A stretch of DNA of 29,094 nt, taken from the NCBI GenBank assembly GCA_964432995.1, contig CAYSPU010000041.1:1-29094 (forward strand). The letters are read 5' to 3'. The translations under genes and the position numbers were made by a program. Positions 15,149 to 21,923 of the stretch are shown here, one piece after another; position 1 is the first letter of the stretch; each line of letters starts with the position of its first letter. The notes below the pieces were generated by a model. The model saw only the letters and a program-made list of their open reading frames with translations, did not search any database and had not been told where the DNA came from. This stretch comes from CAYSPU01 sp964432995 (GTDB lineage Bacteria; Verrucomicrobiota; Verrucomicrobiia; Limisphaerales; JAHDYP01).

Positions 15149-16759
15149 TTACTTGGCGGGTTTGCCGCGGGTGAGCCACGTGCGCACCGCCTGCGTCATG
15201 TTGGACGGATTCTCGCGGATGAGCTGGTTGAGGACCTCGACGGTGACGACTTTGGGTTCGCCGGGGCGGTGGATTCTGCCGTTGCCCCCGTTTTCGCCGC
15301 TGGGAGCGGGGGAGAGATCCATCAGCGGGATGCCGAGGGAGAAGTCCTCGGTGCGAGTGCCGCGGAAGGAGCGCCAGAAGAGGAAGACGACGGCCAGGCC
15401 GAGCGCGGGGTAGAGGAGTTTGTGGCCGAGGTCCAGGTAGAACTGGCGTTGCTGCTGGCGGTCGAGGGTTTGGGTGGCCTCGATCCAGGGCAGGTCATTG
15501 AACACGGTTTCCTCGAGCGTGATTTCGTCGTTGCGCGCGCCGCCGTTCTCCACGATGCCGAGCGCGCTTTGCACGACGCGGCGCAGCTTCTGGAGTTCCT
15601 CCGGGGTGCGGGGCAGGGGTTTCCGCGTGGCGCCGGTCCCTTCGAAGCGCTGGGCCACGAAGACGGCCGCCGAGAGGCGCTGGGGCTTGCCGCCGTTTTG
15701 CAGGAAGCTGCTGATGGTCTGACCCACGTCGTAGTTGTTGCGGGTTTCCTTTTCCTTGGTCTTGTTGTTGACGACGGGCGCCGTGGAGGCGACGGCATTG
15801 GTATCGGCCGTGGTGTTGGCGGAGACGCCGGGCGAGGCGCCGCTGGAGGAGGTTGCCGATTCCACTTCCTTTTCGGTGGTGGTTTCGGTGCGGACGACCT
15901 GGCCGGCGGGGTCGTATTTCACCTCGTAGCGGGTCAGGGAGTCCCAGTTGATGTCGGCGGCGACTTCCACCACCGACTGGCCGGGCCCGAGGACCTTGTT
16001 GAGCATGTCCTCGACTTTGCGGCGGAGGTAGGCCTCGTATTCGCGGCGGGCTTTGAGTTGCTGGTTGGAAAGGCCCGCCATCGAGTTATCCTCCTCGTTC
16101 TCGGAAAGGAGGTTTCCCATGTTGTCGACCACGGAGACCTGGTTGACGGAGAGGCCTTCGACGCTGTTGGCGACGACGAAGCGGATGGCGTTGACGGCGG
16201 AGGACGGGAGCTGGGCGTTGCCGCGGACGCGGACGAAGACCGAGCCGGTGGCCTTCTTGTCCTGGTCGATGATCAACCGGTTGCGGGGGATGTTCAGTTG
16301 GACCTTGGCGGCTTCGATGGCGTCGAGTTGGCAGATGGTGCGCGCGAGTTCGCCTTCGAGGGCGCGGTGGAAGTTCACCCACTGCGCGAAGTCCGACATG
16401 CCGAAGTTGGACCGGTCGAAGATCTCGTAGCCGACGCCTTCGCCGCGGGGGATGCCTTTGGTGGCCAACTGCATGCGGAGGGAGTGGACTTTGTCGGCGG
16501 GGACGCGGATGGTGCCGGAGCCGCTGACCTGGTAGGGGACTTTGGCTTCGTCGAGGGCGGCCACGACGCGGCCGGCCTCGGTTTCGTCGAGGTTGCCGTA
16601 GAGGAGGGAGTAACTGGTGCGGCTGGAGAAGAGGGTGAGGGCGGCGAGGCCGGCCAGCAGGGCGCCGGTGGCGATGACGAGGCTGACGCGCTGGTTGAGG
16701 CCGAGTTGTTTCCAGGCGCCGGCGAGCTGTGCTGCCAGTTGAGTGAGACCCTGTTTCAT
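15149..16759 (-). CDS. fliF: Flagellar MS-ring protein FliF
   Basis: A 536-aa protein from ATG 16759. Two transmembrane helices flank a large periplasmic part: residues ~25-44 (VSLVIATGALLAGLAALTLF) and ~445-464 (LLYPALGLAVVFLFW). The ring-building motifs are typical: YSLLYGNLDETEAGRVVAAL, VPADKVHSLRMQLATKGIPR, then QLDAIEAAKVQLNIPRNRLI. A low-complexity Thr/Ser/Ala loop (about 285-340) corresponds to the variable region before the second ring-building segment. The C-terminal tail (VLNQLIRENPSNMTQAVRTW) is the FliG-binding helix. FliF forms the MS ring in the inner membrane that houses the export gate and carries the C-ring. It is separated from fliE by 54 bp without a visible promoter. Confidence 0.97.
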   Translation of the reverse strand: MKQGLTQLAAQLAGAWKQLGLNQRVSLVIATGALLAGLAALTLFSSRTSYSLLYGNLDETEAGRVVAALDEAKVPYQVSGSGTIRVPADKVHSLRMQLATKGIPRGEGVGYEIFDRSNFGMSDFAQWVNFHRALEGELARTICQLDAIEAAKVQLNIPRNRLIIDQDKKATGSVFVRVRGNAQLPSSAVNAIRFVVANSVEGLSVNQVSVVDNMGNLLSENEEDNSMAGLSNQQLKARREYEAYLRRKVEDMLNKVLGPGQSVVEVAADINWDSLTRYEVKYDPAGQVVRTETTTEKEVESATSSSGASPGVSANTTADTNAVASTAPVVNNKTKEKETRNNYDVGQTISSFLQNGGKPQRLSAAVFVAQRFEGTGATRKPLPRTPEELQKLRRVVQSALGIVENGGARNDEITLEETVFNDLPWIEATQTLDRQQQRQFYLDLGHKLLYPALGLAVVFLFWRSFRGTRTEDFSLGIPLMDLSPAPSGENGGNGRIHRPGEPKVVTVEVLNQLIRENPSNMTQAVRTWLTRGKPAK

Positions 16760-16813
16760 CGTCTAGGCGGTTGGCGGTTGGCGGCCGGGAGTGGTGGCGT
16801 CCGGGGTGCGGGA

Positions 16814-17200
16814 TCAGACCTGCATCCGCATCAGTTCCTGGTAGGACTCGAGCAGTTTGTTGCGGACCTCGACCATGAGCTGGAAGGAGAGGCTGGCTTC
16901 TTCGAGGGCGACCATGGCTTCGTGCAGTTGCACCTGCTGGCCGCTCAGCAACGCCTGCACGGTCTCCGCCGCCTCCCCCTGCTTGGTGTTGACCTCGCTG
17001 ACCATTCGGTCGAACACCTGTTCGAAGCTCGTCGGCGCCGCGGTCTTGCCGGGTTCCGTGATGGCGAAGCCGGGCTGCAACTGCCCGAGTTCGGCCGGCG
17101 AGATGGTCCGGGCGCCGGCTGCTGCGGCGCCTCCGGGAGCCGCGACACGGCCCGGCATCGTCGGGGGGAGGACGGTGCGCAGTGCGGAAAGGGGATCCAT
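16814..17200 (-). CDS. fliE: Flagellar hook-basal body complex protein FliE
   Basis: A 128-aa protein from ATG 17200, 13 bp after the flgC stop. The conserved C-terminal half is clear: FEQVFDRMVSEVNTKQGEAA, then VQALLSGQQVQLHEAMVALE, EASLSFQLMVEVRNKLLESY and the ending QELMRMQV, matching the family 'D.h.v.iA.ekA.laf.l...vRnK.veAYqEi.rMqv'. The N-terminal ~55 residues are Ala/Gly/Pro-rich and make it slightly longer than the usual ~105 aa. FliE connects the MS ring and export gate to the proximal rod proteins FlgB and FlgC and is the first exported substrate. The flgB-flgC-fliE order is standard. Confidence 0.95.
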   Translation of the reverse strand: MDPLSALRTVLPPTMPGRVAAPGGAAAAGARTISPAELGQLQPGFAITEPGKTAAPTSFEQVFDRMVSEVNTKQGEAAETVQALLSGQQVQLHEAMVALEEASLSFQLMVEVRNKLLESYQELMRMQV

Positions 17201-17303
17201 GGCAGTTCAGGGTTCAGCGTTTGCCGATCGAAAGGGTTTGCACGGCCATGCTGCGCGCCGTCTTGAGGGCGGCGAGATTGGCTTCGAACGCCCGGGAGGA
17301 GGC

Positions 17304-17433
17304 GATCATGTCTACATGTACATCGGCATGCGCCGCGGCGGGCGCAATATTTACGCCTTCGACCTCACGCCGGACCATACCCTGACCAGTCAGAACGACA
17401 AATCCGCGACGCCGCCCAAACTCATGTGGGTCA
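17304..17433 (+). other. PilY1-like coding fragment inside flgC (probable assembly chimera)
   Basis: Reading the plus strand gives GDHVYMYIGMRRGGRNIYAF, then DLTPDHTL... and finally PPKLMWV at the N run. This is the well-known 'vYvGmRRGG..yYAlDvT....PklLW.I' blade of the C-terminal beta-propeller of PilY1-type type IV pilus adhesins. It has neither start nor stop and no further PilY1 homology on either side, and it lies antisense to flgC. The left junction is near 17303-17312, where GATCATGTC fits both genes and so could be a microhomology join. Most likely the end of another contig or an erroneous gap fill. Confidence 0.8.
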
Positions 17434-17443
17434 NNNNNNNNNN
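17434..17443. other. Assembly gap (10 N)
   Basis: A run of ten N marks a scaffold join of unknown true length. The ~20 bases right of it (17444-17464) translate on the minus strand as AQRGLIE where FlgC should show a PxHPxA-type motif, so that edge may also be unreliable. Confidence 0.99.
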
Positions 17444-17739
17444 GTTCGATCAGACCGCGCTGCGCGTCGTAGACCTGGCGCGGCGGCCGCGCGTCGCGTT
17501 CGATGCGCGCGACCTGGACGGCCTTGGGCTGGACGGAGGAGGCGCCGATCTGCTCTTGATTGCGGAGGACGGTCTCGAAGACGACCTTCTGCCTCTGGTA
17601 GGGCCGGCCATCCAGGCCTTTGCTCATCTCGGCGTTGGCAATGTTCTGCGCGACCACGTCCATGCGGATGCGCTCGGCGGTCATGGCGGCCGCCGTGCTT
17701 TCCACTCCATTCAACAGGTTGATCATGGTGACGATGGTT

Positions 17740-18123
17740 TCAGACCGGGCGCCCGGTGATGGCCAGGCGCATCTTCAACAGATGACTGGTGACCAGTTGC
17801 GTTTCCAGGGTGTGCTCCAGCGAATTCTGATACATCCGGGTCATCTCGTTCTCGAGATCGACCGTGTTGCCGTCGCTGCGGTTCGCGATGGCGGTGGTGT
17901 CCTCGGCCAGAACGGGCTTGAGACTCCGGAGCTGGGTTGTATCGCCTTCGGCCACCGCTTGCTGGAGTTGCGCCTCGAAAGCGGCGGGAACATCCAGCCG
18001 CTTGTAATTCGGCATCTCGATGTTCGCCAGGTTGGAGGCAATCGCCGCCTGTCGGGTCGCCGTCAGGTCGAGGAGGCGTTTTGCCGCGACGTAGTTTGAT
18101 TGGCTGAACAGGGCTTCGATCAT
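17740..18123 (-). CDS. flgB: Flagellar basal-body rod protein FlgB
   Basis: A 127-aa protein from ATG 18123, first gene of the operon. Family motifs are present: LLDLTATRQAAIASNLANIE followed by MPNYKRLDV (the rod signature 'R...ia.NiANa.TPgYka.d'), then RSDGNTVDLENEMTRMYQNS, which matches the FlgB 'R.DGN.Vdle.Em......' motif, and LVTSHLLKMRLAITG at the C-terminus. FlgB forms the most proximal rod layer together with FlgC and FliE. No strong Shine-Dalgarno is visible before the ATG. The sigma-54-type promoter at 18154-18169 would give a leader of about 20 nt. Confidence 0.96.
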   Translation of the reverse strand: MIEALFSQSNYVAAKRLLDLTATRQAAIASNLANIEMPNYKRLDVPAAFEAQLQQAVAEGDTTQLRSLKPVLAEDTTAIANRSDGNTVDLENEMTRMYQNSLEHTLETQLVTSHLLKMRLAITGRPV

Positions 18124-18153
18124 GGCCGTTACGAGACGGTTTGCGATCGGTTC

Positions 18154-18169
18154 AGCAGTGCGTGTGCCA
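18154..18169 (-). promoter_or_regulatory. Sigma-54-type (-24/-12) promoter of the flagellar operon
   Basis: On the minus strand the sequence TGGCACACGCACTGCT lies 31 bp before the flgB ATG. It matches the RpoN consensus TGGCAC-N5-TTGCW with the invariant GG and GC dinucleotides separated by exactly 10 nt; the only core deviation is C for the first T of TTGC. Predicted transcription start is near 18143. Control of flagellar operons by sigma-54 and an activator of the FlrC/FleQ class is well known; that class is inferred here. Confidence 0.75.
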
Positions 18170-18285
18170 CGGGTTAAAACCGCGGAACATCAAGCCCTTA
18201 CGCGCCCTGCCCCTCCGTCACCGGCAGATCTTGCCGGGCAGTCCGCGACTCCTCCGGCAAAGGATGACCACGCAGGAAAAAGCAA

Positions 18286-18320
18286 CGCGGGGAACACGGC
18301 ACCGGACCGTGTTCCCCGCG
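18286..18320 (-). terminator. Rho-independent terminator of the chemoreceptor gene
   Basis: Bases 18286-18299 (CGCGGGGAACACGG) are perfectly complementary to 18307-18320, giving a 14-bp stem with a 7-nt loop, 45 bp after the chemoreceptor stop. On the minus strand it is followed by TTGCTTTTTCC. The plus-strand side (TCTTTCTT) is also T-rich. It insulates the flagellar promoter from upstream transcription. Confidence 0.9.
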
Positions 18321-18365
18321 TCTTTCTTCGTGAGCTGACGAGCGACGCCGCCGATACCGGCCGCG

Positions 18366-20486
18366 TCAGATTCCTTTGCTCCCCACGACGAGGGTGGTAG
18401 AGCGCTCCGGCGCCGCCGCGGCGGGCTTGACGGTGGCGATCTGCCGCACCATTGCGCTTCTCTTGGCCGGAAGCGGCGTCGGCTCAAGGTCCTTCTCCTG
18501 GCCGTCTTCGGCCTTCTGCCGGGCGCCATGCACGATGTGCGAGAGTTCCTGGATGGCCTCCTGGAGGTGCGCGGCTTGGGCGTTCAACTCTTCCGCGGCG
18601 CTCGCGTTTTCCTCGGCACCCGCCGCATTGGCTTGGATGACCTTGTCGACCTGGGTGACGGCGGCGTTGACCTGCTCGAGGCCCTGGCTCTGCTCGCGGG
18701 AGGCCGTGGCCACTTCGGCGGCCAGTTGGTCCACCTGGCGGATGTTGGCGAGGATCCCGTCGAGAGCTTCGCGCACGCGCTGGGTGACTTCGACGCCGGC
18801 GGTGGTGGTGGCGATGGAGCCTTCGATCTTGGCAGAGGTCTCCTTGGCGGCCTGAGCGCTGCGCTGGGCCAGGTTGCGCACCTCATCGGCGACGACGGCG
18901 AAGCCCATGCCGGCTTCCCCGGCGCGCGCCGCTTCCACGGCGGCGTTCAAGGCCAGGATGTTCGTCTGAAAGGCGATCTCGTCGATCGCCCGGGCGATCT
19001 TGGCGACCTCATCGCTCGAGGTCTTGATGGCCTCCATGGAATGGACCATGGACTGGACCTGGTTGGCGCCGACTTCGGCGGCCTGCCGCGCTTGGCGGGC
19101 GAAATCGTTGGCCTGCTGCGCGTTCTCGGAATTCCGGCGGGTCATGCTCGACATCTCCTCGAGCGAGGAGCTGGTTTCCTCGACCGAGGCGGCCTGTTCG
19201 CTGGCGCCTTCGGCCAGGGACTGGCTGGACGACGTCAGTTGGCCTGAGGCCGAGGAGATTTGGCTGGTGCTGGACTGCAGCGAGCCGATAAGGCGGACCA
19301 GGGGGCGGGCGATGCCCTGGGCGACGAAATGCCCGACGAGACCGGCCAGGAGCATCATGATCCCCGCCGCGCCCAGGACCCAAACCACCATGTGCATCTG
19401 GGCGCCGCGCACCATCAACGTCGTGTCGCGAAAGTCATCCTCGTAAACGCTGGCGCCGATCACCCAATCCCAGGGCGCAAAATAGGTCACCGCCGCCACC
19501 TTCAAGCGGGCTTCCTTGTCCTCCGGGTTTTTCCACCCGTAGCGTTCCATGTTGACCGCCCCGTTGGTGGTCGTCAGCGCCTTCTCGATCATCGAGCGGA
19601 TGAAGTAACGGCCGTCGGAGTCCTTGCTGTCCCAGACGCTCTGCCCGTCGCGCTCTCCCTTGTGGGAGATGACGTACTTGCCACGGCTGTCGCCTTTGCC
19701 TCCGAGGGCGAACAGATAGCCGGTCTTGCCCAGTTTCACCTGGGTGAAGAGCTTGCTGATCTCCTGGTTGATTTCCCCCAGGCCGACTCCGGTGTAGAGC
19801 ATTCCGATTACCCGCTGCTTGTCCGCGTCCCAAATGGGTTCGTAAGCCGCGGCGTGCCACTCGGTGACGACGAAGGCGCGCCCCTGGTATGTGTCCCCGC
19901 GCAGCACGGCGGCGACGACGGCGTTCTCGGAGCCGTCGGCGTTCCGGCGTGGGATGTAGGTGCCCACGGCGCGTGTGCCGTCGGTCTTCAAGACGCTGGT
20001 GCAGACCCGCAACATGTCGCCTTCTTCGTTGATGCGCTGGAAGATGGTGCAGAAATCCCCGGTCATCCGCTTGGCCTCGTCCACGATCGGCGCTGGCTCG
20101 TTGGTGGTGGTCACCTGGCCCAACCAGTTGTTGCCCACCATCATCTTGGGGAGATCCACCGAACGCGCCTCGGCGGTGAACTGGTTGACCGCCTTCCAGG
20201 CAGCAGTCTCGGTCCCGAGGGAGACCTGGCCGCTTTTGTTCAGGAGGGCGCGGCAAGCCGACAGGCTGTGGGTCAGTTGCCGCATGTTGCGCGCCTCGGT
20301 GGCCGCGCAGGTGAGGTAGACGTCGTTGATCTTCTTGGTGGCCTCATCGTCCAACTGCTTCATGAACGTGCTGTCCAGCTTCCCTTCCAACTGCTTGGAC
20401 TGGGTCAGCAGCACACCGACCGTGACGGCCATGCCGGCGAAGACCAACCCGATGCTTGACAACAGGATTCTTGTACTGAGCTTCAT
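18366..20486 (-). CDS. Methyl-accepting chemotaxis protein with periplasmic Cache sensor
   Basis: A 706-aa protein. TM1 is at about residues 8-27 and TM2 at about 366-388, enclosing a large periplasmic sensor. The region FCTIFQRINEEGDMLRVCTS, then GTYIPRRNADGSENAVVAAV and GMLYTGVGLGEI is typical of the Cache3-Cache2 fusion class. Just after TM2 comes IARPLVRLIGSLQSS, but no complete HAMP domain with its GDL turn is visible. The cytoplasmic coiled coil has methylation-type Gln/Glu pairs (EGASEQAASVEETSSSLEEM). The signalling tip (about 503-530) is EIAFQTNILALNAAVEAARA then GEAG and GFAVVADEVRNLA, the hallmark CheA/CheW-binding hairpin. The C-terminal ~60 residues are a Pro/Ala/Lys tail without a CheR-docking pentapeptide. 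Ligand unknown. It is the likely sensor feeding the adjacent flagellum through CheY and FliM. Confidence 0.95.
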   Translation of the reverse strand: MKLSTRILLSSIGLVFAGMAVTVGVLLTQSKQLEGKLDSTFMKQLDDEATKKINDVYLTCAATEARNMRQLTHSLSACRALLNKSGQVSLGTETAAWKAVNQFTAEARSVDLPKMMVGNNWLGQVTTTNEPAPIVDEAKRMTGDFCTIFQRINEEGDMLRVCTSVLKTDGTRAVGTYIPRRNADGSENAVVAAVLRGDTYQGRAFVVTEWHAAAYEPIWDADKQRVIGMLYTGVGLGEINQEISKLFTQVKLGKTGYLFALGGKGDSRGKYVISHKGERDGQSVWDSKDSDGRYFIRSMIEKALTTTNGAVNMERYGWKNPEDKEARLKVAAVTYFAPWDWVIGASVYEDDFRDTTLMVRGAQMHMVVWVLGAAGIMMLLAGLVGHFVAQGIARPLVRLIGSLQSSTSQISSASGQLTSSSQSLAEGASEQAASVEETSSSLEEMSSMTRRNSENAQQANDFARQARQAAEVGANQVQSMVHSMEAIKTSSDEVAKIARAIDEIAFQTNILALNAAVEAARAGEAGMGFAVVADEVRNLAQRSAQAAKETSAKIEGSIATTTAGVEVTQRVREALDGILANIRQVDQLAAEVATASREQSQGLEQVNAAVTQVDKVIQANAAGAEENASAAEELNAQAAHLQEAIQELSHIVHGARQKAEDGQEKDLEPTPLPAKRSAMVRQIATVKPAAAAPERSTTLVVGSKGI

Positions 20487-20507
20487 GCGTGCGCCTTTCT
20501 GATTGCT

Positions 20508-20732
20508 TCAGGCCACCTCGAGGCAGGACCACGACGCGTGCGCCCTGGTGGGATCAGGTCGCTCCAGGCGGAGCAGCCGCATCTTCCAGAGGGCGCCTGC
20601 CGCCTCGACCTGGTTGACGCGGACCGGCACGGCCACCACCGCCGGTTGGGTATCGGCAAAGGTGATCGCCAGTCGACGCCAGATCGCTTGTCGCTCGTTC
20701 TGCTTCATTCGTTTCGGCTTCCGTGCCTTCAT
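20508..20732 (-). CDS. Small protein of unknown function upstream of the chemoreceptor
   Basis: A 74-aa protein. I choose ATG 20732 because AAGGA lies 5 nt upstream of it, a better site than the ATG at 20759. The N-terminus is strongly basic (MKARKPKRMKQNERQAIWRR), followed by a mixed beta-like stretch (LAITFADTQPAVVAVPVRVN, then AGALWKMRLLRLERP). No signal peptide, membrane helix or family motif is recognised. Its stop is 21 bp from the start of the chemoreceptor gene in the same direction, so the two are probably co-transcribed. A short soluble regulatory or scaffold protein is possible, but no function can be assigned. Confidence 0.5.
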   Translation of the reverse strand: MKARKPKRMKQNERQAIWRRLAITFADTQPAVVAVPVRVNQVEAAGALWKMRLLRLERPDPTRAHASWSCLEVA

Positions 20733-20973
20733 GTGGATCCTTCCGGGCAGCGGGCGCATCGCCTGAAGGGTGATGGTGGGCTGGCCGCCAATGTCGGCGC
20801 GCGCCCTGCTCCCACTGCGCTGTCTCCTTTAACGGCACGAATCGGTGCGCACTTGAGCCGGCAGATCCCGCTCCCACGTGCCAAACCAGGGTTTCAGGCA
20901 CTTTTCAGTGGCCTTTTGGCCCAAGGCACCCTATGCTGAATGCAGCCTTCCACCCGTTGATACGAGGCAAGCT

Positions 20974-21447
20974 ATGGATGTCACGTTTCACTGCCCGAAC
21001 TGCAAGCAGATCCTTGAAGCCGACGCTTCGATGGCCGGCGCGACCATTCAATGCCCGAGCTGTAGCTCGTCGCTGACCATTCCCTCGCCCGACCTGACCA
21101 ACGTGAAGGTGCTGAACCCGATCTCGTCGTCAGCGGCGGCGAAGGAAGAGAAGCACTTTGTCGTCCCGGTGCGCGACGGTCCCACGGAGGTCCTGATTGC
21201 CCAGGCGCCCGTGCGAGAGGAGGATCAGCCAACCGCCGGGCCCAAACAGGTCCGCATCAAGACGATCCGGCGGATCGACTGCGTGGAGGTCGGCCACGAT
21301 CGCTTCGACGAAATCGTCACCCACTTCCTGAACAAGGTGGGTGACGAGAACATCATCAGCATCAACACCGTCAGCTACACCCACATTGACATCGGCTCAC
21401 AGAAGCTGCTGACCGATTTCGGGGTGATGATCGTCTACCGCCACTGA
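20974..21447 (+). CDS. Zinc-ribbon protein of unknown function
   Basis: A 157-aa protein from ATG 20974 with GAGG upstream at 8-nt spacing. Residues 1-39 form a zinc ribbon with two CPxC knuckles (FHCPNCKQ and IQCPSCSS) separated by 18 residues, a type very common at the start of verrucomicrobial and planctomycetal proteins. A flexible Ser/Pro/Glu-rich linker (about 40-90) leads to a compact C-terminal domain (about 93-157: VRIKTIRRIDCVEVGHDRFD, then EIVTHFLNKVGDENIISINT, ending LLTDFGVMIVYRH). The pattern of an amphipathic helix followed by 'v..in.v.Y.h......dyGVMIvY' resembles small ferredoxin-like domains of unknown function. It is divergent from the chemoreceptor unit and convergent with rpsT (13 bp apart). 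Confidence 0.75.
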   Translation: MDVTFHCPNCKQILEADASMAGATIQCPSCSSSLTIPSPDLTNVKVLNPISSSAAAKEEKHFVVPVRDGPTEVLIAQAPVREEDQPTAGPKQVRIKTIRRIDCVEVGHDRFDEIVTHFLNKVGDENIISINTVSYTHIDIGSQKLLTDFGVMIVYRH

Positions 21448-21460
21448 AGTGCGGGGAGGA

Positions 21461-21727
21461 TCAGGCGGGGACCCGGTTCAGCCTGAGCGTCAGGCGGGAT
21501 TTCTTGCGGGACACCGTGTTGGCGTGGACGACGCCGACCTTGGCCGCCTTGTCCAGCGCGGTCACCAGGGTGCACAGCGCGGCGGTCGCTTCGGCTTTCT
21601 TTCCTTCACTCACGCGCGCCTCATAGGCTCTCTCGAGCGTGCGGAGGCGGTTCTTGATGGCTTGGTTGTGTTGGTGCCGGCGCGTGCTGCTGCGCATGCG
21701 ACGTTCGGCGGACTTCGTGTTCGGCAT
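21461..21727 (-). CDS. rpsT: Small ribosomal subunit protein bS20
   Basis: An 88-aa protein from ATG 21727, the family length. The very basic N-terminus MPNTKSAERRMRSSTRRHQH, then NQAIKNRLRTLERAYEA and the C-terminal VGVVHANTVSRKKSRLTLRL are the classic S20 pattern ('pnikSA.KR.r...k...rN...kS.lkT..k..........a.s.iDkaa.kGviHkN.AaRkkSrL...'). S20 binds the 16S rRNA near the foot of the 30S subunit during assembly. It is a single-gene unit with its own promoter at 21770-21797. Confidence 0.96.
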   Translation of the reverse strand: MPNTKSAERRMRSSTRRHQHNQAIKNRLRTLERAYEARVSEGKKAEATAALCTLVTALDKAAKVGVVHANTVSRKKSRLTLRLNRVPA

Positions 21728-21769
21728 AAGGTCTCGAGGCGAAGGTTTGCAGCCCTGCCAAGGGGCGCA

Positions 21770-21797
21770 ACGGTAGCGGATCAAACGCCTTTGTCAA
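21770..21797 (-). promoter_or_regulatory. Sigma-70-type promoter of rpsT
   Basis: On the minus strand a perfect -35 box TTGACA (21797-21792) is followed after 16 nt by TACCGT (21775-21770) as a -10 box. Predicted transcription start is near 21763, leaving a leader of roughly 36 nt before the rpsT ATG. The -10 matches consensus at three of six positions, including the first two and last. Confidence 0.65.
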
Positions 21798-21923
21798 CGG
21801 GCCTTTGCCCCCCGGATCCTCTCCTCAGTGGCGCTGAGGGTTCGGTCGTCCCCGGTCCACGCGCGGTTTTCGCCCCTGCGGACGGGCGCTCTGCTTTTGA
21901 CGTGCGGCGCGATCTCGGCGACG

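Larger units (their letters stand above)
17214..17726 (-). pseudogene. flgC: Flagellar basal-body rod protein FlgC, sequence interrupted by foreign insert and N gap
   Basis: Both ends are good FlgC. The N-terminal part from ATG 17726 reads LNGVESTAAAMTAERIRMDV then VAQNIANAEMSKGLDGRPYQ, followed by RQKVVFETVL and a segment up to VYD. The C-terminal part reads DMIASSRAFEANLAALKTAR then SMAVQTLSIGKR. The middle, where FlgC should read roughly 'YdPsHPdAd..GYV.yPNVn..eEMv', is missing. In its place are ten N (17434-17443) and about 120 bp (17310-17433) that code on the other strand for a PilY1-like segment. The frame stays open across this only by chance. I regard the gene as intact in the organism and damaged in the assembly; the label pseudogene describes the sequence as given. 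FlgC is a proximal rod component. Confidence 0.85.

Noticed and set aside
17304..17433. A genuine antisense pilus gene regulating flgC
   Set aside because: Only one propeller blade is present, with no start, stop or continuation, and it ends at the N gap; an assembly artefact is far more likely.
20869..20884. Minus-strand TTGGCACGTGGGAGCG upstream of the small gene and chemoreceptor as a second sigma-54 promoter
   Set aside because: The GG-to-GC spacing is 9 nt instead of the strict 10, and the TTGC box is poor.
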